Under the pieces are notes generated by a model. It was not told the origin of the DNA. It worked only from the letters and a program-made list of their open reading frames with translations, and searched no databases. Shown here piece after piece: positions 1 to 7,651 of a DNA stretch of 33,520 nucleotides. The position numbers were made by a program, and so were the translations under genes. The first letter of the stretch is position 1. Every line of letters starts with the position of its first letter. The DNA comes from an uncultured Clostridia bacterium. Lineage in GTDB: Bacteria; Bacillota; Clostridia; Oscillospirales; Acutalibacteraceae. The stretch spans positions 1 through 33,520 of the forward strand of contig CAMVDB010000019.1 in the NCBI GenBank assembly GCA_947166135.1. Reading direction: 5' to 3'.

Positions 1-28
1 CTTTATCAACAGTGGTTTTACATTAAAT

Positions 29-114
29 CGGTTGAGATTGCCACGGCATAAATGCTTCGCAATGACTTTCTAAATTCCGGTTGAGATTGCCGCGGCTAAA
101 TGCCTCGCAATGAC
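29..114 (-). repeat. Two tandem copies of a short palindromic intergenic repeat
   Basis: Two near-identical units (29-66 and 78-114) read CGGTTGAGATTGCC at one end and GCAATGAC at the other, with the spacer ACTTTCTAAA repeated after each. The same family recurs at 5525-5571, 13653-13748 (with a second copy inside) and 28056-28106. ATTGC at one end can pair with GCAAT at the other, so each unit can fold into a hairpin. It carries no gene and lies downstream of pyk. Only two units with a short spacer are present, so it is not a CRISPR array. Confidence 0.75.
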
Positions 115-131
115 TTTCTAAACGACCGTCT

Positions 132-161
132 AAAAAAGATATCAGGGCGCAGAAGCGCCCT
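132..161 (-). terminator. Rho-independent terminator of pyk
   Basis: AGGGCGC (144-150) pairs with GCGCCCT (155-161) around a four-base loop. On the minus strand the stem is followed by a T-rich stretch (132-137), just past the pyk stop codon at 182. Confidence 0.8.
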
Positions 162-181
162 TCTATCCAAAAGTATAAAAA

Positions 182-1615
182 TCAGACGATACGGATGTTC
201 AGAGTATCGGTACCGGAGGTGGGAACGGTCTTGTTGGAGCTGATGATGACGACGGTATCGCCCTTCTCGACGATGCCGGTAGCCAGCGCCTTCTCGATCG
301 CCTGTTCGGTGATCTCATCGGAGGTCTGCTTCTCCTCACCCAGCACCGGACTGACGCCCCAGCTCAGGCAGAGCTTGCGGCAGACCTGCTCGCCGGTGAC
401 GACCGCGATGATCGGACAGCGCGGACGGCAACGCGCCATCGCGCGCGCCACGGCGCCGGTCTTGCTCTCGGCGATGATCGCCTTGGCGCCGATGTTCTCG
501 GCGACCTGCTTCGCCGCCTCACAGATATTCTCGCGGAAAGCGGTCATATCCGTCTGAGTCGCGGACGCGCCGCGCAGGAGCATAAGGTTCTCATGCTTCT
601 CAGCCTCGGTACAGATATCGTTGAGCGCCTCGACCGATTCGACGGGGTACATACCCGCCGCGCTCTCGCCGGAGAGCATCACGGCGGAGGTACCGTCGTA
701 GACCGCGTTCGCGACGTCGGAGATCTCGGCACGGGTCGGGCGGATGTTGGTGGTCATGCTGTCGAGCATCTGGGTCGCGGTGATGACGTACTTGCCCGCG
801 AGCACACACTTGCGGATGATCATCTTCTGGATCTCAGGCAGCTTGATGAACGGGATCTCGACGCCCATATCGCCGCGGGCGACCATCACGCCGTTAGACA
901 CCTCGATGATGCGGTCAATATCGTCCACGCCGCTCTGGTTTTCGATCTTACTGATAATCTCGACGTCCTCATAGCCAAGGCTGTCGATATAGTCGCGCAG
1001 CTTAATCACGTCGTCGGCGGAACGGACGAAGGAGGCGGCGATCACGTTGACGCCCATCTTCAGACCGAACTCGATATCGGCGCGGTCGCGCTGGCTGATA
1101 TACGGCATATTGATGGTATAGCCGGGGATATTGATGCTCTTGCGGTTAGAGAGCCTGCCGCCGGTGATGATGCGGGTTACGATACAGTCGGCCTCGACCG
1201 ACTCTACGCGGGCGGAGATCTTGCCGTCGTCGAAGAGGATCACCCTGCCGATCGCGGTATTATCGCGGCGGAAGGTATCGATCAGCTTGGGATACGAGAG
1301 GGTAACGCCCTCAATATCGCCGTGGCCCTCGGTGGAATACAGGCGGTATTCCTGACCCGCCTCCAGCTCGATCGCGCCGTCCTCGAAGGTACCGACACGG
1401 ATCTCGGGACCCTTGGTATCGAGCAGCAGCGCGACGGTCTTGCCGCTCTTGGCGATCGCCTTCTTGACGATATCGAAGCGCTTGGTCATCGCGTCATATT
1501 CGCCGTGCGACATGTTGAAACGCGCGACGTTCATACCCGCGTCGATCATCCTGCACAGGATATCGACGTCGTCACAGGCAGGACCCATCGTACACACAAT
1601 CTTGGTCATTCTCAT
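182..1615 (-). CDS. pyk: Pyruvate kinase
   Basis: Pyruvate kinase transfers phosphate from phosphoenolpyruvate to ADP, the last step of glycolysis, in the cytoplasm. The sequence has the N-terminal TKIVCTMGP strand, NMSHG, LLLDTKGPEIR, the active-site lysine segment ISKIENQSGVDDID, the Mg/PEP segment MVARGDMGVEI, and ATQMLDSM...RPTRAEISDVANAVYDG with SGESA. An alpha/beta C-terminal domain follows. It is 477 residues, the usual length for the type without a PEP-utiliser extension. I place the start at 1615 (MRMTK) because GGGGG at 1623-1627 lies seven bases upstream. An in-frame ATG at 1633 would add six residues but has no ribosome site. Monocistronic, with its own promoter and terminator. 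Function is secure. Confidence 0.97.
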   Translation of the reverse strand: MRMTKIVCTMGPACDDVDILCRMIDAGMNVARFNMSHGEYDAMTKRFDIVKKAIAKSGKTVALLLDTKGPEIRVGTFEDGAIELEAGQEYRLYSTEGHGDIEGVTLSYPKLIDTFRRDNTAIGRVILFDDGKISARVESVEADCIVTRIITGGRLSNRKSINIPGYTINMPYISQRDRADIEFGLKMGVNVIAASFVRSADDVIKLRDYIDSLGYEDVEIISKIENQSGVDDIDRIIEVSNGVMVARGDMGVEIPFIKLPEIQKMIIRKCVLAGKYVITATQMLDSMTTNIRPTRAEISDVANAVYDGTSAVMLSGESAAGMYPVESVEALNDICTEAEKHENLMLLRGASATQTDMTAFRENICEAAKQVAENIGAKAIIAESKTGAVARAMARCRPRCPIIAVVTGEQVCRKLCLSWGVSPVLGEEKQTSDEITEQAIEKALATGIVEKGDTVVIISSNKTVPTSGTDTLNIRIV

Positions 1616-1659
1616 AATAAAACCCCCGTTCATGTTGACAATAGTTATCTAATATTACT

Positions 1660-1688
1660 ATAATAGCAGTAAAACCAAGGGAAGTAAA
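1660..1688 (-). promoter_or_regulatory. Sigma-A-type promoter of pyk
   Basis: On the minus strand TTTACT (1683-1688) and TATTAT (1660-1665) are separated by 17 bases, about 45 bases upstream of the chosen pyk start. Confidence 0.6.
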
Positions 1689-1726
1689 GAGGTTTTTCAT
1701 CTTTTTACGGATTTTTATGCCGTCGC

Positions 1727-1755
1727 TGGACAACAGCAAAGGCATTTGGTAAAAT
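1727..1755 (+). promoter_or_regulatory. Sigma-A-type promoter of the esterase gene
   Basis: TGGACA (1727-1732), a 17-base spacer and TAAAAT (1750-1755). A TG one base before the -10 makes it an extended -10. It diverges from the pyk promoter 39 bases away. Confidence 0.6.
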
Positions 1756-1847
1756 GGAAACGGTTACACTGATACTTTTACGAATTTATGCGCGGTATGT
1801 CGGGTGCGCCGTCCCCTGCAAATACCGCTGATCCGGAGGAAACAAAC

Positions 1848-2648
1848 ATGAACGAATCGCTGACCGTAATGACCCTGCCCTATCCCGACGGACATGACAA
1901 GACCGTGCGCGTCTATGTGCCCGCGCATGAAGAGGGCGAGAAGCTGCCCGTCGTCTACATGACGGACGGACAAAACCTGTTTGAGGACGACCTGCCGGGG
2001 CAGTTCGGCTGCTGGTACACCCGCGAGGCGGTACGCGCGGAGCGCGGGATCAGCGGCAAGGCGGCGATCATCGTAGGCATCCACAACGATGAGGGCGCGG
2101 TCGATCGCACGAACGACCTCACGCCCCGCTCCATCGGCGCGGTACGCTTCCCGTCCGATCTCCCGAAGGAGCTTGAAGAGGGCTTCGATCCGAAGGGCGA
2201 GATCTTCGACTCCTTCGTCGTCGATATCGTCATGCCATATATAGAAGAGCATTATCCCGTTAAAAAGGGCAGAGAGAACACCGCCTTCTGCGGCAGCTCC
2301 TCGGGCGGCTTGCAGGCGTATTTCACCGCACTGAGCCACCCCGACCTCTTCTGTATCTCGGGCGTATTCTCTCCCGCCTTCGTCCTGTATGACAGCACGG
2401 ATATCATCAGCTGGACGATGAACAGGCTCGCCGATCCCGCCCCCTACCTCTACTTCTACTGCGGCGCGGGCGATCCGCTGGAGCAAGAGATCTTCGAGAG
2501 CACCGAACAGGTCTATGATATGCTGTCTGAGCTTTATCCGCCCGAGAAGCTCAGCGAAGTGCTCCTGCCCGAGAATCCCCATAACGAAAAGGCATGGGCG
2601 CCGATCTTCACCGACTTTTTGCATACATTTTTGAACAGAGAACTGTGA
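1848..2648 (+). CDS. Putative esterase, alpha/beta hydrolase fold
   Basis: A 266-residue cytoplasmic protein of the putative-esterase family (esterase D / enterochelin-esterase-like, COG2819/COG2382 type). The nucleophile motif G-S-S-S-G puts the candidate catalytic serine at residue 151. The early segment VVYMTDGQNLFEDD is typical of the family, and a late histidine in ENPHNEKAW is the likely triad member. No signal peptide is visible, so substrates are probably intracellular esters; the real substrate cannot be told. I use the ATG at 1848, not the in-frame one at 1788, because GGAGGA (1835-1840) sits just before it. Monocistronic, divergent from pyk. Confidence 0.88.
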   Translation: MNESLTVMTLPYPDGHDKTVRVYVPAHEEGEKLPVVYMTDGQNLFEDDLPGQFGCWYTREAVRAERGISGKAAIIVGIHNDEGAVDRTNDLTPRSIGAVRFPSDLPKELEEGFDPKGEIFDSFVVDIVMPYIEEHYPVKKGRENTAFCGSSSGGLQAYFTALSHPDLFCISGVFSPAFVLYDSTDIISWTMNRLADPAPYLYFYCGAGDPLEQEIFESTEQVYDMLSELYPPEKLSEVLLPENPHNEKAWAPIFTDFLHTFLNREL

Positions 2649-2676
2649 TTGAGCGAGGGTATTCCTGACAAATGTT

Positions 2677-2841
2677 TTCGTGAAGCGACATCGTAGGGCG
2701 GGGGCTTGCTCCCGCCGTAGGGGCGACCATTGGTCGCCCGAGAATGACGGGCGTTATCCAAATCGAAAACGTCGGATCGGAAATACAACGCACCGCCATA
2801 GCGGGCGGTCAATGACCGCCCCTACGATGTCGCTCCGCGAA
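2677..2841. repeat. MITE-like element with terminal inverted repeats and internal palindromes
   Basis: The ends 2677-2697 and 2821-2841 are inverted repeats of 21 bases with two mismatches, sharing AGCGACATCGTAGG. Inside are two near-perfect 19-base palindromes, around GGGCGACC/GGTCGCCC (2720-2738) and GGGCGGTC/GACCGCCC (2803-2821), plus a G/C-rich hairpin near 2696-2716. There is no open reading frame with a ribosome site. The layout fits a non-autonomous mobile repeat. No direct target duplication is obvious. Confidence 0.6.
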
Positions 2842-2904
2842 CGTCCCTTGCGGGACGCGGGTCGTCTTGGGAGCCGACCCCTACAATTCTACTATGCAGC
2901 GTTT

Positions 2905-2955
2905 ATATAATTCCTAATTCCTCATTCCTAACTCCCTGCTCCTCACTCTCACCTC
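2905..2955. repeat. Degenerate ATTCCTA/CTC tandem low-complexity tract
   Basis: Imperfect heptamers of the type ATTCCTA and ATTCCTC, then a C/T-rich tail. Together with the element at 2677-2841 this fills the 333-base gap between the esterase and the exporter gene. I see no gene in that gap. Confidence 0.5.
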
Positions 2956-2963
2956 TGACATAT

Positions 2964-2999
2964 AAAAAGCACCGGAACTGTTCAGTCCGGTGCTTTCTT
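2964..2999 (-). terminator. Terminator overlapping the end of the DMT exporter gene
   Basis: AAAGCACCGGA (2966-2976) pairs with TCCGGTGCTTT (2986-2996). The stop codon (2982-2984) lies in the loop and the last codons form one arm of the stem. On the minus strand the stem is followed by TTTTTATA. The plus strand also ends in a T-rich run, so it could stop esterase read-through too. Confidence 0.8.
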
Positions 3000-3893
3000 T
3001 TGGTAATTCACTAAGATGATGCCGATGGCGGTCAGGATGATGCTGACGATGAACAGCGGCTCGAACAGCTGCCGCTCGCCGAGGATGACAAACGACCAGA
3101 TCGCGCCGGTGATGGGGATAAGCGCGTTGAACACCAGTATCTGACCCGCCTCGTAGCGCACGAGAAGCGCCGTCCAGAGCGTGAACGCCGCCGCCGAGAC
3201 AAAGGCGAGGTACAGCGTCAGCCACACAGCCGTACCCGAGAGCGGCATCCGTCCGCCCATCACGAAGGCGGTCAGCAGGATCAGTCCGCCGCCGATCATC
3301 AGCTGGTACGCGCTGCTCTCCATGACGATCCCCTTCGACACGCGCTTGCCGACGAAGGAGCCCGCGGTGTTGAGTACCGCCGAGAGCAGTACCAGCCCCT
3401 CGCCCGTAAGGCTGAAGCCGCCGAGTCCCTCGGTATTCACGAGCATGATCCCGCACACGCCGATCGGGATACCGATCAGCTTCAATACCGTCAGCCGCTC
3501 CCTGAAGAACAGCGGCGCGAGCAGTACCGCGAAGAATGCCGACGCGGCGGTAATGACGGAGGTCTTGGTGGCGGTGGTATGGGCGACGCCGATGTAGTTG
3601 AAAATATACATCAGCCCCGTCTGTAATACGCCGTACAGGGCGACGCCGCCGATCTTATCCCTCGAAAGCCGGGGCAGGCGCTTCTGCTTCACCCACGTAA
3701 AGGCGAACACCATCAGCCCCGCGAGGAAGAACCGTACCCCCGCGAACATCAGCTTGTCCGCCGTATCGGTCAGCGCCATCGCCGCGTAACCGTACTTGAT
3801 CGTCGGGTAGGCGGTGCCCCACAGCACGGTACACAGCACCGCGCACGCCATCGCGACCCATTTCTTTTGTAATACACTCTCTTTCATATCCAT
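2982..3893 (-). CDS. DMT-superfamily (EamA) inner-membrane transporter
   Basis: A 303-residue integral membrane protein with about ten hydrophobic helices in two repeated halves, the EamA drug/metabolite transporter layout. The first helix carries the family-like WGTAYPTIKYG. The last helix ends in INYQKK, with a positive cytoplasmic end. Such proteins export metabolites, amino acids or drugs; the substrate cannot be read from sequence. It lies 46 bases downstream of citrate synthase on the same strand, but a hairpin (3900-3924) separates them. No clear ribosome site precedes the ATG at 3893 or the ATG two codons later at 3887, which is unusual here. Start position is moderately sure, family very sure. 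Confidence 0.9.
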   Translation of the reverse strand: MDMKESVLQKKWVAMACAVLCTVLWGTAYPTIKYGYAAMALTDTADKLMFAGVRFFLAGLMVFAFTWVKQKRLPRLSRDKIGGVALYGVLQTGLMYIFNYIGVAHTTATKTSVITAASAFFAVLLAPLFFRERLTVLKLIGIPIGVCGIMLVNTEGLGGFSLTGEGLVLLSAVLNTAGSFVGKRVSKGIVMESSAYQLMIGGGLILLTAFVMGGRMPLSGTAVWLTLYLAFVSAAAFTLWTALLVRYEAGQILVFNALIPITGAIWSFVILGERQLFEPLFIVSIILTAIGIILVNYQKKAPD

Positions 3894-3895
3894 AA

Positions 3896-3924
3896 AAGTC
3901 GGGCACAGCAGATCGCCGTGCCCG
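3896..3924 (-). terminator. Hairpin between citrate synthase and the DMT gene
   Basis: CGGGCAC (3900-3906) pairs with GTGCCCG (3918-3924). On the minus strand the stem runs into ACTTTT and then the DMT ATG two bases later. It may be a citrate synthase terminator that lets some read-through pass, or an attenuator. The T-run is short. Confidence 0.5.
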
Positions 3925-3939
3925 TTATTATTTGATCGT

Positions 3940-5298
3940 TTATCTGTCTTTCATATCGGTATAGGGAGTCTCCTCACAAACGCTCATATAGGCGGGACGG
4001 ATGATCTTGTTGACGTTCATCAGCTCCTCCATACGGTGCGCGCTCCAGCCCGCGATACGCGCGACGGCGAAGATCGGGGTATAGAGCTCCTGCGGCAGTC
4101 CCAGCATCCTGTAAACAAAGCCGGAGTAGAAGTCGACGTTCGCGGAAACGCCCTTGTACATCTTTCGGTGCTGAGCGATGACCTGAGGCGCGAGGCGCTC
4201 GATACGGCTGTACAGCCCGTACTCCGCCATCTCGCCCTTCGCCTCGGCGAGCTTCTCGACCGAGCCCTTAAAGACGCGGGCACGGGGGTCGGAGATCGAG
4301 TAGACCGCGTGACCGATACCGTAGATCAGACCCGAACGGTCGTAGGCTTCCTTGTTGAGGATGCGCTCGAGGTACGCGGAGATCTCGTCGTCGTCCGCCC
4401 AGTCCTTGACGTTGGCCTTGATCTCATTCATCATGCCCATGACGCGCAGGTTCGCGCCGCCGTGCTTGGGACCCTTCAACGAGCACAGAGCCGCCGCGAT
4501 CGCGGAGTAGGTATCGGTGCCCGAGGAGGTGACGACGCAGGTGGTGAAGGTGGAGTTGTTACCGCCGCCGTGCTCGGCGTGGAGGATCAGCGCCATATCG
4601 AGGACCGCCGCCTCCAGCGCGGTGAACTTCTTGTCCTCACGCAGGGTACGCAGCAGTATCTCAGCCGTCGGCTCACAGCGCTCGGGGTTATGGATGAACA
4701 GGCTCTCGCCCAGTGTATAATGCTTATATGCCTGATAGGAATAGACCGTCAGCAGCGGGAACAGCGAGATCAGCTTGAGGCACTGGCGCAGAACGTTCTC
4801 CATGCTCAAATTCATGACGTCGTGGTCATAAGACGCAAGGGTCAGCACCGCCTTCGCGAGGGCGGTCATCATATCGCTGCCGGACGCCTTGAGGATGACG
4901 TCGCGAACAAAGTGCTTAGGCAGAACGCGGGTATCGGAGAGCAGCTCCATGAAGCCGCTGAGCTCCTCCGCCGTGGGGAGCTTCGAGAACAGCAGCAGGT
5001 ACACAACCTCCTCAAAGCCGAGGCGGTTGTCACGCAGACAGCCGGCGATGATATCCTCGACGTTGATGCCGCGATAGAAGAGCTTACCGTCGGTAGGTAC
5101 GGTCTTGCCGTCGACGATCTTGTTCTGGCGGATCTCACTGACGTCGGTGAGTCCCGTCAGTACGCCCTTACCGTTGAGGTCACGCAGTCCGATATTGACG
5201 TTATATTTCGTATACAGATCCTTGTCGATATTGCCGCGCTCCAGACATTCCTGCGCGAGCTGACGGATCCTTAAATCGTTATTATTGATGTTTGACAT
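3940..5298 (-). CDS. gltA: Citrate synthase
   Basis: Condenses acetyl-CoA and oxaloacetate to citrate, the entry to the oxidative arm that feeds glutamate. Citrate synthase motifs are clear: HAEHGGGNNSTFTT (catalytic region around His240-His243), GPKHGGANLRVMGMM, GIGHAVYSISDPRA (about residues 322-335, oxaloacetate-binding histidine) and NVDFYSGFVY with the catalytic aspartate near 389. At 452 residues it is longer than the 370-430 of many homologues because of the N-terminal region. AAGGAAGT upstream supports the ATG at 5298. No aconitase or isocitrate dehydrogenase gene lies nearby. A citrate/2-methylcitrate activity cannot be excluded by reading alone. Confidence 0.95.
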   Translation of the reverse strand: MSNINNNDLRIRQLAQECLERGNIDKDLYTKYNVNIGLRDLNGKGVLTGLTDVSEIRQNKIVDGKTVPTDGKLFYRGINVEDIIAGCLRDNRLGFEEVVYLLLFSKLPTAEELSGFMELLSDTRVLPKHFVRDVILKASGSDMMTALAKAVLTLASYDHDVMNLSMENVLRQCLKLISLFPLLTVYSYQAYKHYTLGESLFIHNPERCEPTAEILLRTLREDKKFTALEAAVLDMALILHAEHGGGNNSTFTTCVVTSSGTDTYSAIAAALCSLKGPKHGGANLRVMGMMNEIKANVKDWADDDEISAYLERILNKEAYDRSGLIYGIGHAVYSISDPRARVFKGSVEKLAEAKGEMAEYGLYSRIERLAPQVIAQHRKMYKGVSANVDFYSGFVYRMLGLPQELYTPIFAVARIAGWSAHRMEELMNVNKIIRPAYMSVCEETPYTDMKDR

Positions 5299-5348
5299 GA
5301 GATCACTTCCTTCGATTCGTCGTCGGTGGTATAAATAGATACTTATTT

Positions 5349-5377
5349 ATTATATCGTATTTTTGATCATTAGTCAA
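5349..5377 (-). promoter_or_regulatory. Sigma-A-type promoter of citrate synthase
   Basis: On the minus strand TTGACT (5372-5377), 17 bases, TATAAT (5349-5354). Confidence 0.75.
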
Positions 5378-5417
5378 ATCAAATATATGCAGGTATTATC
5401 CCGCCGAGAACCGCTAC

Positions 5418-5493
5418 TTCACACAAACTCCCCTGTCCGTTCATAATTTGTTCATATTTCCACCATTTTAGTCACACAAAGCCCCTTTATACT
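5418..5493 (+). promoter_or_regulatory. Promoter of the VTC operon with TTCAYA direct repeats (candidate activator box)
   Basis: A -10 box TATACT (5488-5493) has no recognisable -35 at the right distance. Instead TTCATA occurs at 5440-5445 and 5451-5456, exactly 11 bases apart. TTCACA lies two repeats further up (5418-5423) and GTCACA at 5471-5476. The two TTCATA units start 48 and 37 bases before the -10, the same distances as the TTCACA pair before the -10 of the gene at 27331-27756. Eleven-base direct repeats on the coding strand resemble binding sites of OmpR/PhoB-type regulators such as Bacillus PhoP. That assignment is inference. Confidence 0.45.
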
Positions 5494-5524
5494 AAAGCCA
5501 TAACAGAAAAACAACACCGATTCG

Positions 5525-5571
5525 GTCATTGCGAGGAGTAACCCACGGTTACGACGCCGCAATCTCAACCG
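5525..5571 (+). repeat. Palindromic intergenic repeat, same family as 29-114
   Basis: Runs from GTCATTGCGAGGAG to GCAATCTCAACCG. Outer ATTGC/GCAAT and inner GTAACC/GGTTAC can pair. It lies in the leader just ahead of the VTC gene's ribosome site. Confidence 0.7.
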
Positions 5572-5599
5572 AATATTAAACACAGAAAGGAGCTTCACC

Positions 5600-6307
5600 A
5601 TGGCTTTTACTTACATCTTTCAACGCGTCGAGAAGAAATACATACTCACCCGCGAGCAGTACGAATATCTGGTACAGGCGATCGCGCCCTACATGCACGT
5701 CGACCGGTACGGCGAGACCGAGATCCGCAACATCTACTTCGACAACAGCGACGACGAGCTGATCGAGACCTCGCTGAGAAAGCCCGCTTATAAAGAAAAG
5801 CTGAGGCTCCGCTCCTACGGCACGCCCAAGTCCGACAGCACCGTGTTCTTCGAGATCAAGAAGAAGTACCGCGGCATCGTCTACAAGCGCAGGGTCAGTA
5901 TGAAGCTGAATGAAGCCTACCGCTACATCAACGGCGGCAGCCTGCCGGAGCACCTCGAGGGCAACATCCCCGCCGAGATCGACTACATGGTACGCCGCTA
6001 CCGACTCGCTCCGAAGGCGTTCATCAGCTACAAGCGCGTCGCATGGGCAGGCAACACCGACCCCGACCTGAGGATCACCTTCGACCGCGACATCACCTCC
6101 CGCTACGACGACACCCGACTCGAGAGTCAGGCGCCGGGACATAAGGTACTCGACCCCGACGCCGTGCTCATGGAGATCAAGATCCCCGGCGCGATGCCCC
6201 TGTGGCTGGCGCATGTACTCAGTGAGAAGAACATCTTCCCGCACAGCTTCTCCAAGTTCGGCACCGCTCACGTACAAAGACAGATCCGCATGGCGAGCGG
6301 TTTTTAA
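5600..6307 (+). CDS. VTC-domain protein, polyphosphate-polymerase-like
   Basis: A 235-residue protein that is almost entirely a VTC domain (PF09359 type), the tunnel-shaped catalytic fold of yeast Vtc4, which makes polyphosphate from ATP. The expected charged tunnel strands are present in order: EKKYIL near the N-terminus, EKLRLRSYG, VFFEIKKKYRGIVYKRRV, ISYKRVAW, LRITFDRDI, a glutamate strand LMEIKIPG, and SFSKFGTA with a late lysine. It has no membrane helix, so membrane attachment probably comes from the DUF4956 protein encoded 69 bases downstream. AAAGGAG precedes the ATG. In established examples bacterial VTC-domain genes pair with DUF4956 or CotH genes; polymerase activity here is inferred. 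Confidence 0.88.
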   Translation: MAFTYIFQRVEKKYILTREQYEYLVQAIAPYMHVDRYGETEIRNIYFDNSDDELIETSLRKPAYKEKLRLRSYGTPKSDSTVFFEIKKKYRGIVYKRRVSMKLNEAYRYINGGSLPEHLEGNIPAEIDYMVRRYRLAPKAFISYKRVAWAGNTDPDLRITFDRDITSRYDDTRLESQAPGHKVLDPDAVLMEIKIPGAMPLWLAHVLSEKNIFPHSFSKFGTAHVQRQIRMASGF

Positions 6308-6376
6308 TCGAAAAAACAAACAATCATAACAGGGATACAAGCATCCGAATAATATGAGATTCAAGGAGGAAATATC

Positions 6377-7039
6377 ATGACATTCAACTCTATCTTTACC
6401 GGCGACGCGATCACCGTCGTACAGGGACTTATCGTAACAGGCGTTGCCCTCGGACTGGGCATTCTCTCATCACTGGTATACATGTTCAAGAGCTACTGCT
6501 CCAAAAACTTCGCCGTGACCCTGGCGCTGCTGCCGCCCATCGTATCCATGCTGATCCTCATGGTCAACGGCAACCTCGGCACCGGCATCGCTGTCGTCGG
6601 CGTGTTCTCACTGGTACGCTTCCGCTCACAGCCCGGAAACGCGCGTGAGATCCTCGCGATCATGCTGAGCATGGCGATCGGACTCGCCTGCGGCACCGGC
6701 TACGTCACCTTCGCGGTATTCGGCGCGGTCATCGTATGCATCGTATGGCTGATCCTATTCTCCACTCCCTTCGGCAACACCGCCAAGAAGGAGCTGCGCA
6801 TCGAGATCCCCGAGAACCTCGACTATGAGGGCTTATTCGACGACATCTTCAAGGAATTTACCACCAAGCACGAGGTCATCACCGTCAAGACCGTCCAGAT
6901 GGGCAGCGTATACGAGCTCAGATACCACATCTCGCTCCGCCGCGACAAAGGCGAGAAGGCGTTCATCGACGCGATCCGCGCCCGCAACGGCAATCTGCCC
7001 GTATCCTGCGGCAGAGTCAAGAACGACGACGAGCTGTAA
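6377..7039 (+). CDS. DUF4956 family membrane protein, partner of the VTC protein
   Basis: A 220-residue protein with about four membrane helices in residues 8-145, then a cytoplasmic alpha/beta C-terminal domain of about 75 residues (IEIPENLDYEGLFDDIF onward). The second hydrophobic block ends in the family-typical FSLVRFRS followed by NAREILAIMLSMAIG. DUF4956 (PF16316 type) is often encoded next to VTC-domain proteins, as here, and probably anchors the polymerase or gives the polymer a route across the membrane. That role is inference. AAGGAGG precedes the ATG. It is the last gene of the operon, before the terminator at 7179. Confidence 0.85.
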   Translation: MTFNSIFTGDAITVVQGLIVTGVALGLGILSSLVYMFKSYCSKNFAVTLALLPPIVSMLILMVNGNLGTGIAVVGVFSLVRFRSQPGNAREILAIMLSMAIGLACGTGYVTFAVFGAVIVCIVWLILFSTPFGNTAKKELRIEIPENLDYEGLFDDIFKEFTTKHEVITVKTVQMGSVYELRYHISLRRDKGEKAFIDAIRARNGNLPVSCGRVKNDDEL

Positions 7040-7178
7040 TGATCGTCTAATGCTAAACCGACAACAAAGCTATGCGAAATTTCCCGCTGATATCTTATCA
7101 AATGTTTTAATCAGAGTTTAGCAGAACTTGCAAAAGGATTTTCAAACCGATCTCCACTACTCCTTGAGAATATATCCG

Positions 7179-7219
7179 ACAGAAGCGGCGCTCCGTCACG
7201 GGGCGCCGCTTCTGTTTTT
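7179..7219 (+). terminator. Terminator of the VTC-DUF4956 operon
   Basis: A 13-base perfect stem, ACAGAAGCGGCGC (7179-7191) with GCGCCGCTTCTGT (7203-7215), then TTTTT. Confidence 0.93.
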
Positions 7220-7383
7220 GTCCGTCAAACTATTGTGCTTTACTCCGTTATACCGAAAGCTTGTCTGAATGCAGCTTTTCTTTTATCATTTGTGATCTGA
7301 CGGTATTGAAAGCTCCCTATAAAGTAAAAGCTCCCTTCCGGATGAAAAGGGAGTGATTGCAAAGCTTGATTTTTTTCGCGTCA
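7220..7383. other. Intergenic stretch with one short hairpin
   Basis: With 7040-7178 this makes up a 344-base gap. The only structures are the operon terminator and the hairpin CTCCCTT (7331-7337) / AAGGGAG (7347-7353). On the minus strand that hairpin is followed by CTTTTACTTT and may weakly end transcription of the small gene at 7384. It resembles the CTCCCTT hairpins at 14502, 23275 and 30713. I see no other gene. Confidence 0.5.
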
Positions 7384-7572
7384 TCAGAGAAAGATCTTCT
7401 TCAGCGTCTTGATATCGCTTACGATGTTTTTCATCTCTTTGCAGCGCGAACACACATGAGGATAATCGTCATAGACGCAATCCTTCGGCTTCAGCTTAAC
7501 CTTATGTATTTGATTAAGACAAGTTCTGCATGTCCTTTCAAGATCGTTTCTGAGATAGCGGTATTTCAACAC
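7384..7572 (-). CDS. Small protein with two CxxC knuckles, unknown function
   Basis: A 62-residue basic protein with CRTC near residues 15-18, a lone cysteine near 32 and CSRC near 41-44. This spacing suits a zinc ribbon or similar metal knuckle. I do not recognise the family. Evidence that it is a real gene is strong: a GTG start (7570-7572) lies eight bases after a perfect GGAGG (7581-7585), and a full-consensus promoter lies at 7652-7680. No membrane segment or signal is seen. It stands alone between convergent neighbours, so the context gives no role. It could be a nucleic-acid-binding or regulatory peptide. Confidence 0.7.
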   Translation of the reverse strand: MLKYRYLRNDLERTCRTCLNQIHKVKLKPKDCVYDDYPHVCSRCKEMKNIVSDIKTLKKIFL

Positions 7573-7651
7573 GACGCTGTCCTCCGGTCATCACCCTACG
7601 GGAAGAATTTGGAATAGTATAGATGCTGATGGACGTTATGCATATATATTT

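Noticed and set aside
29..122. Possible CRISPR array from two tandem repeats
   Set aside because: Only two units, spacer of about 11 bases and itself repeated, and no cas genes.
593..1663. 356-codon open frame opposite pyk
   Set aside because: Antisense shadow, D/H/V/R-rich, no ribosome site; extends into the pyk promoter.
3814..5274. 486-codon open frame opposite citrate synthase
   Set aside because: Antisense shadow with no recognisable domain and no start signal.
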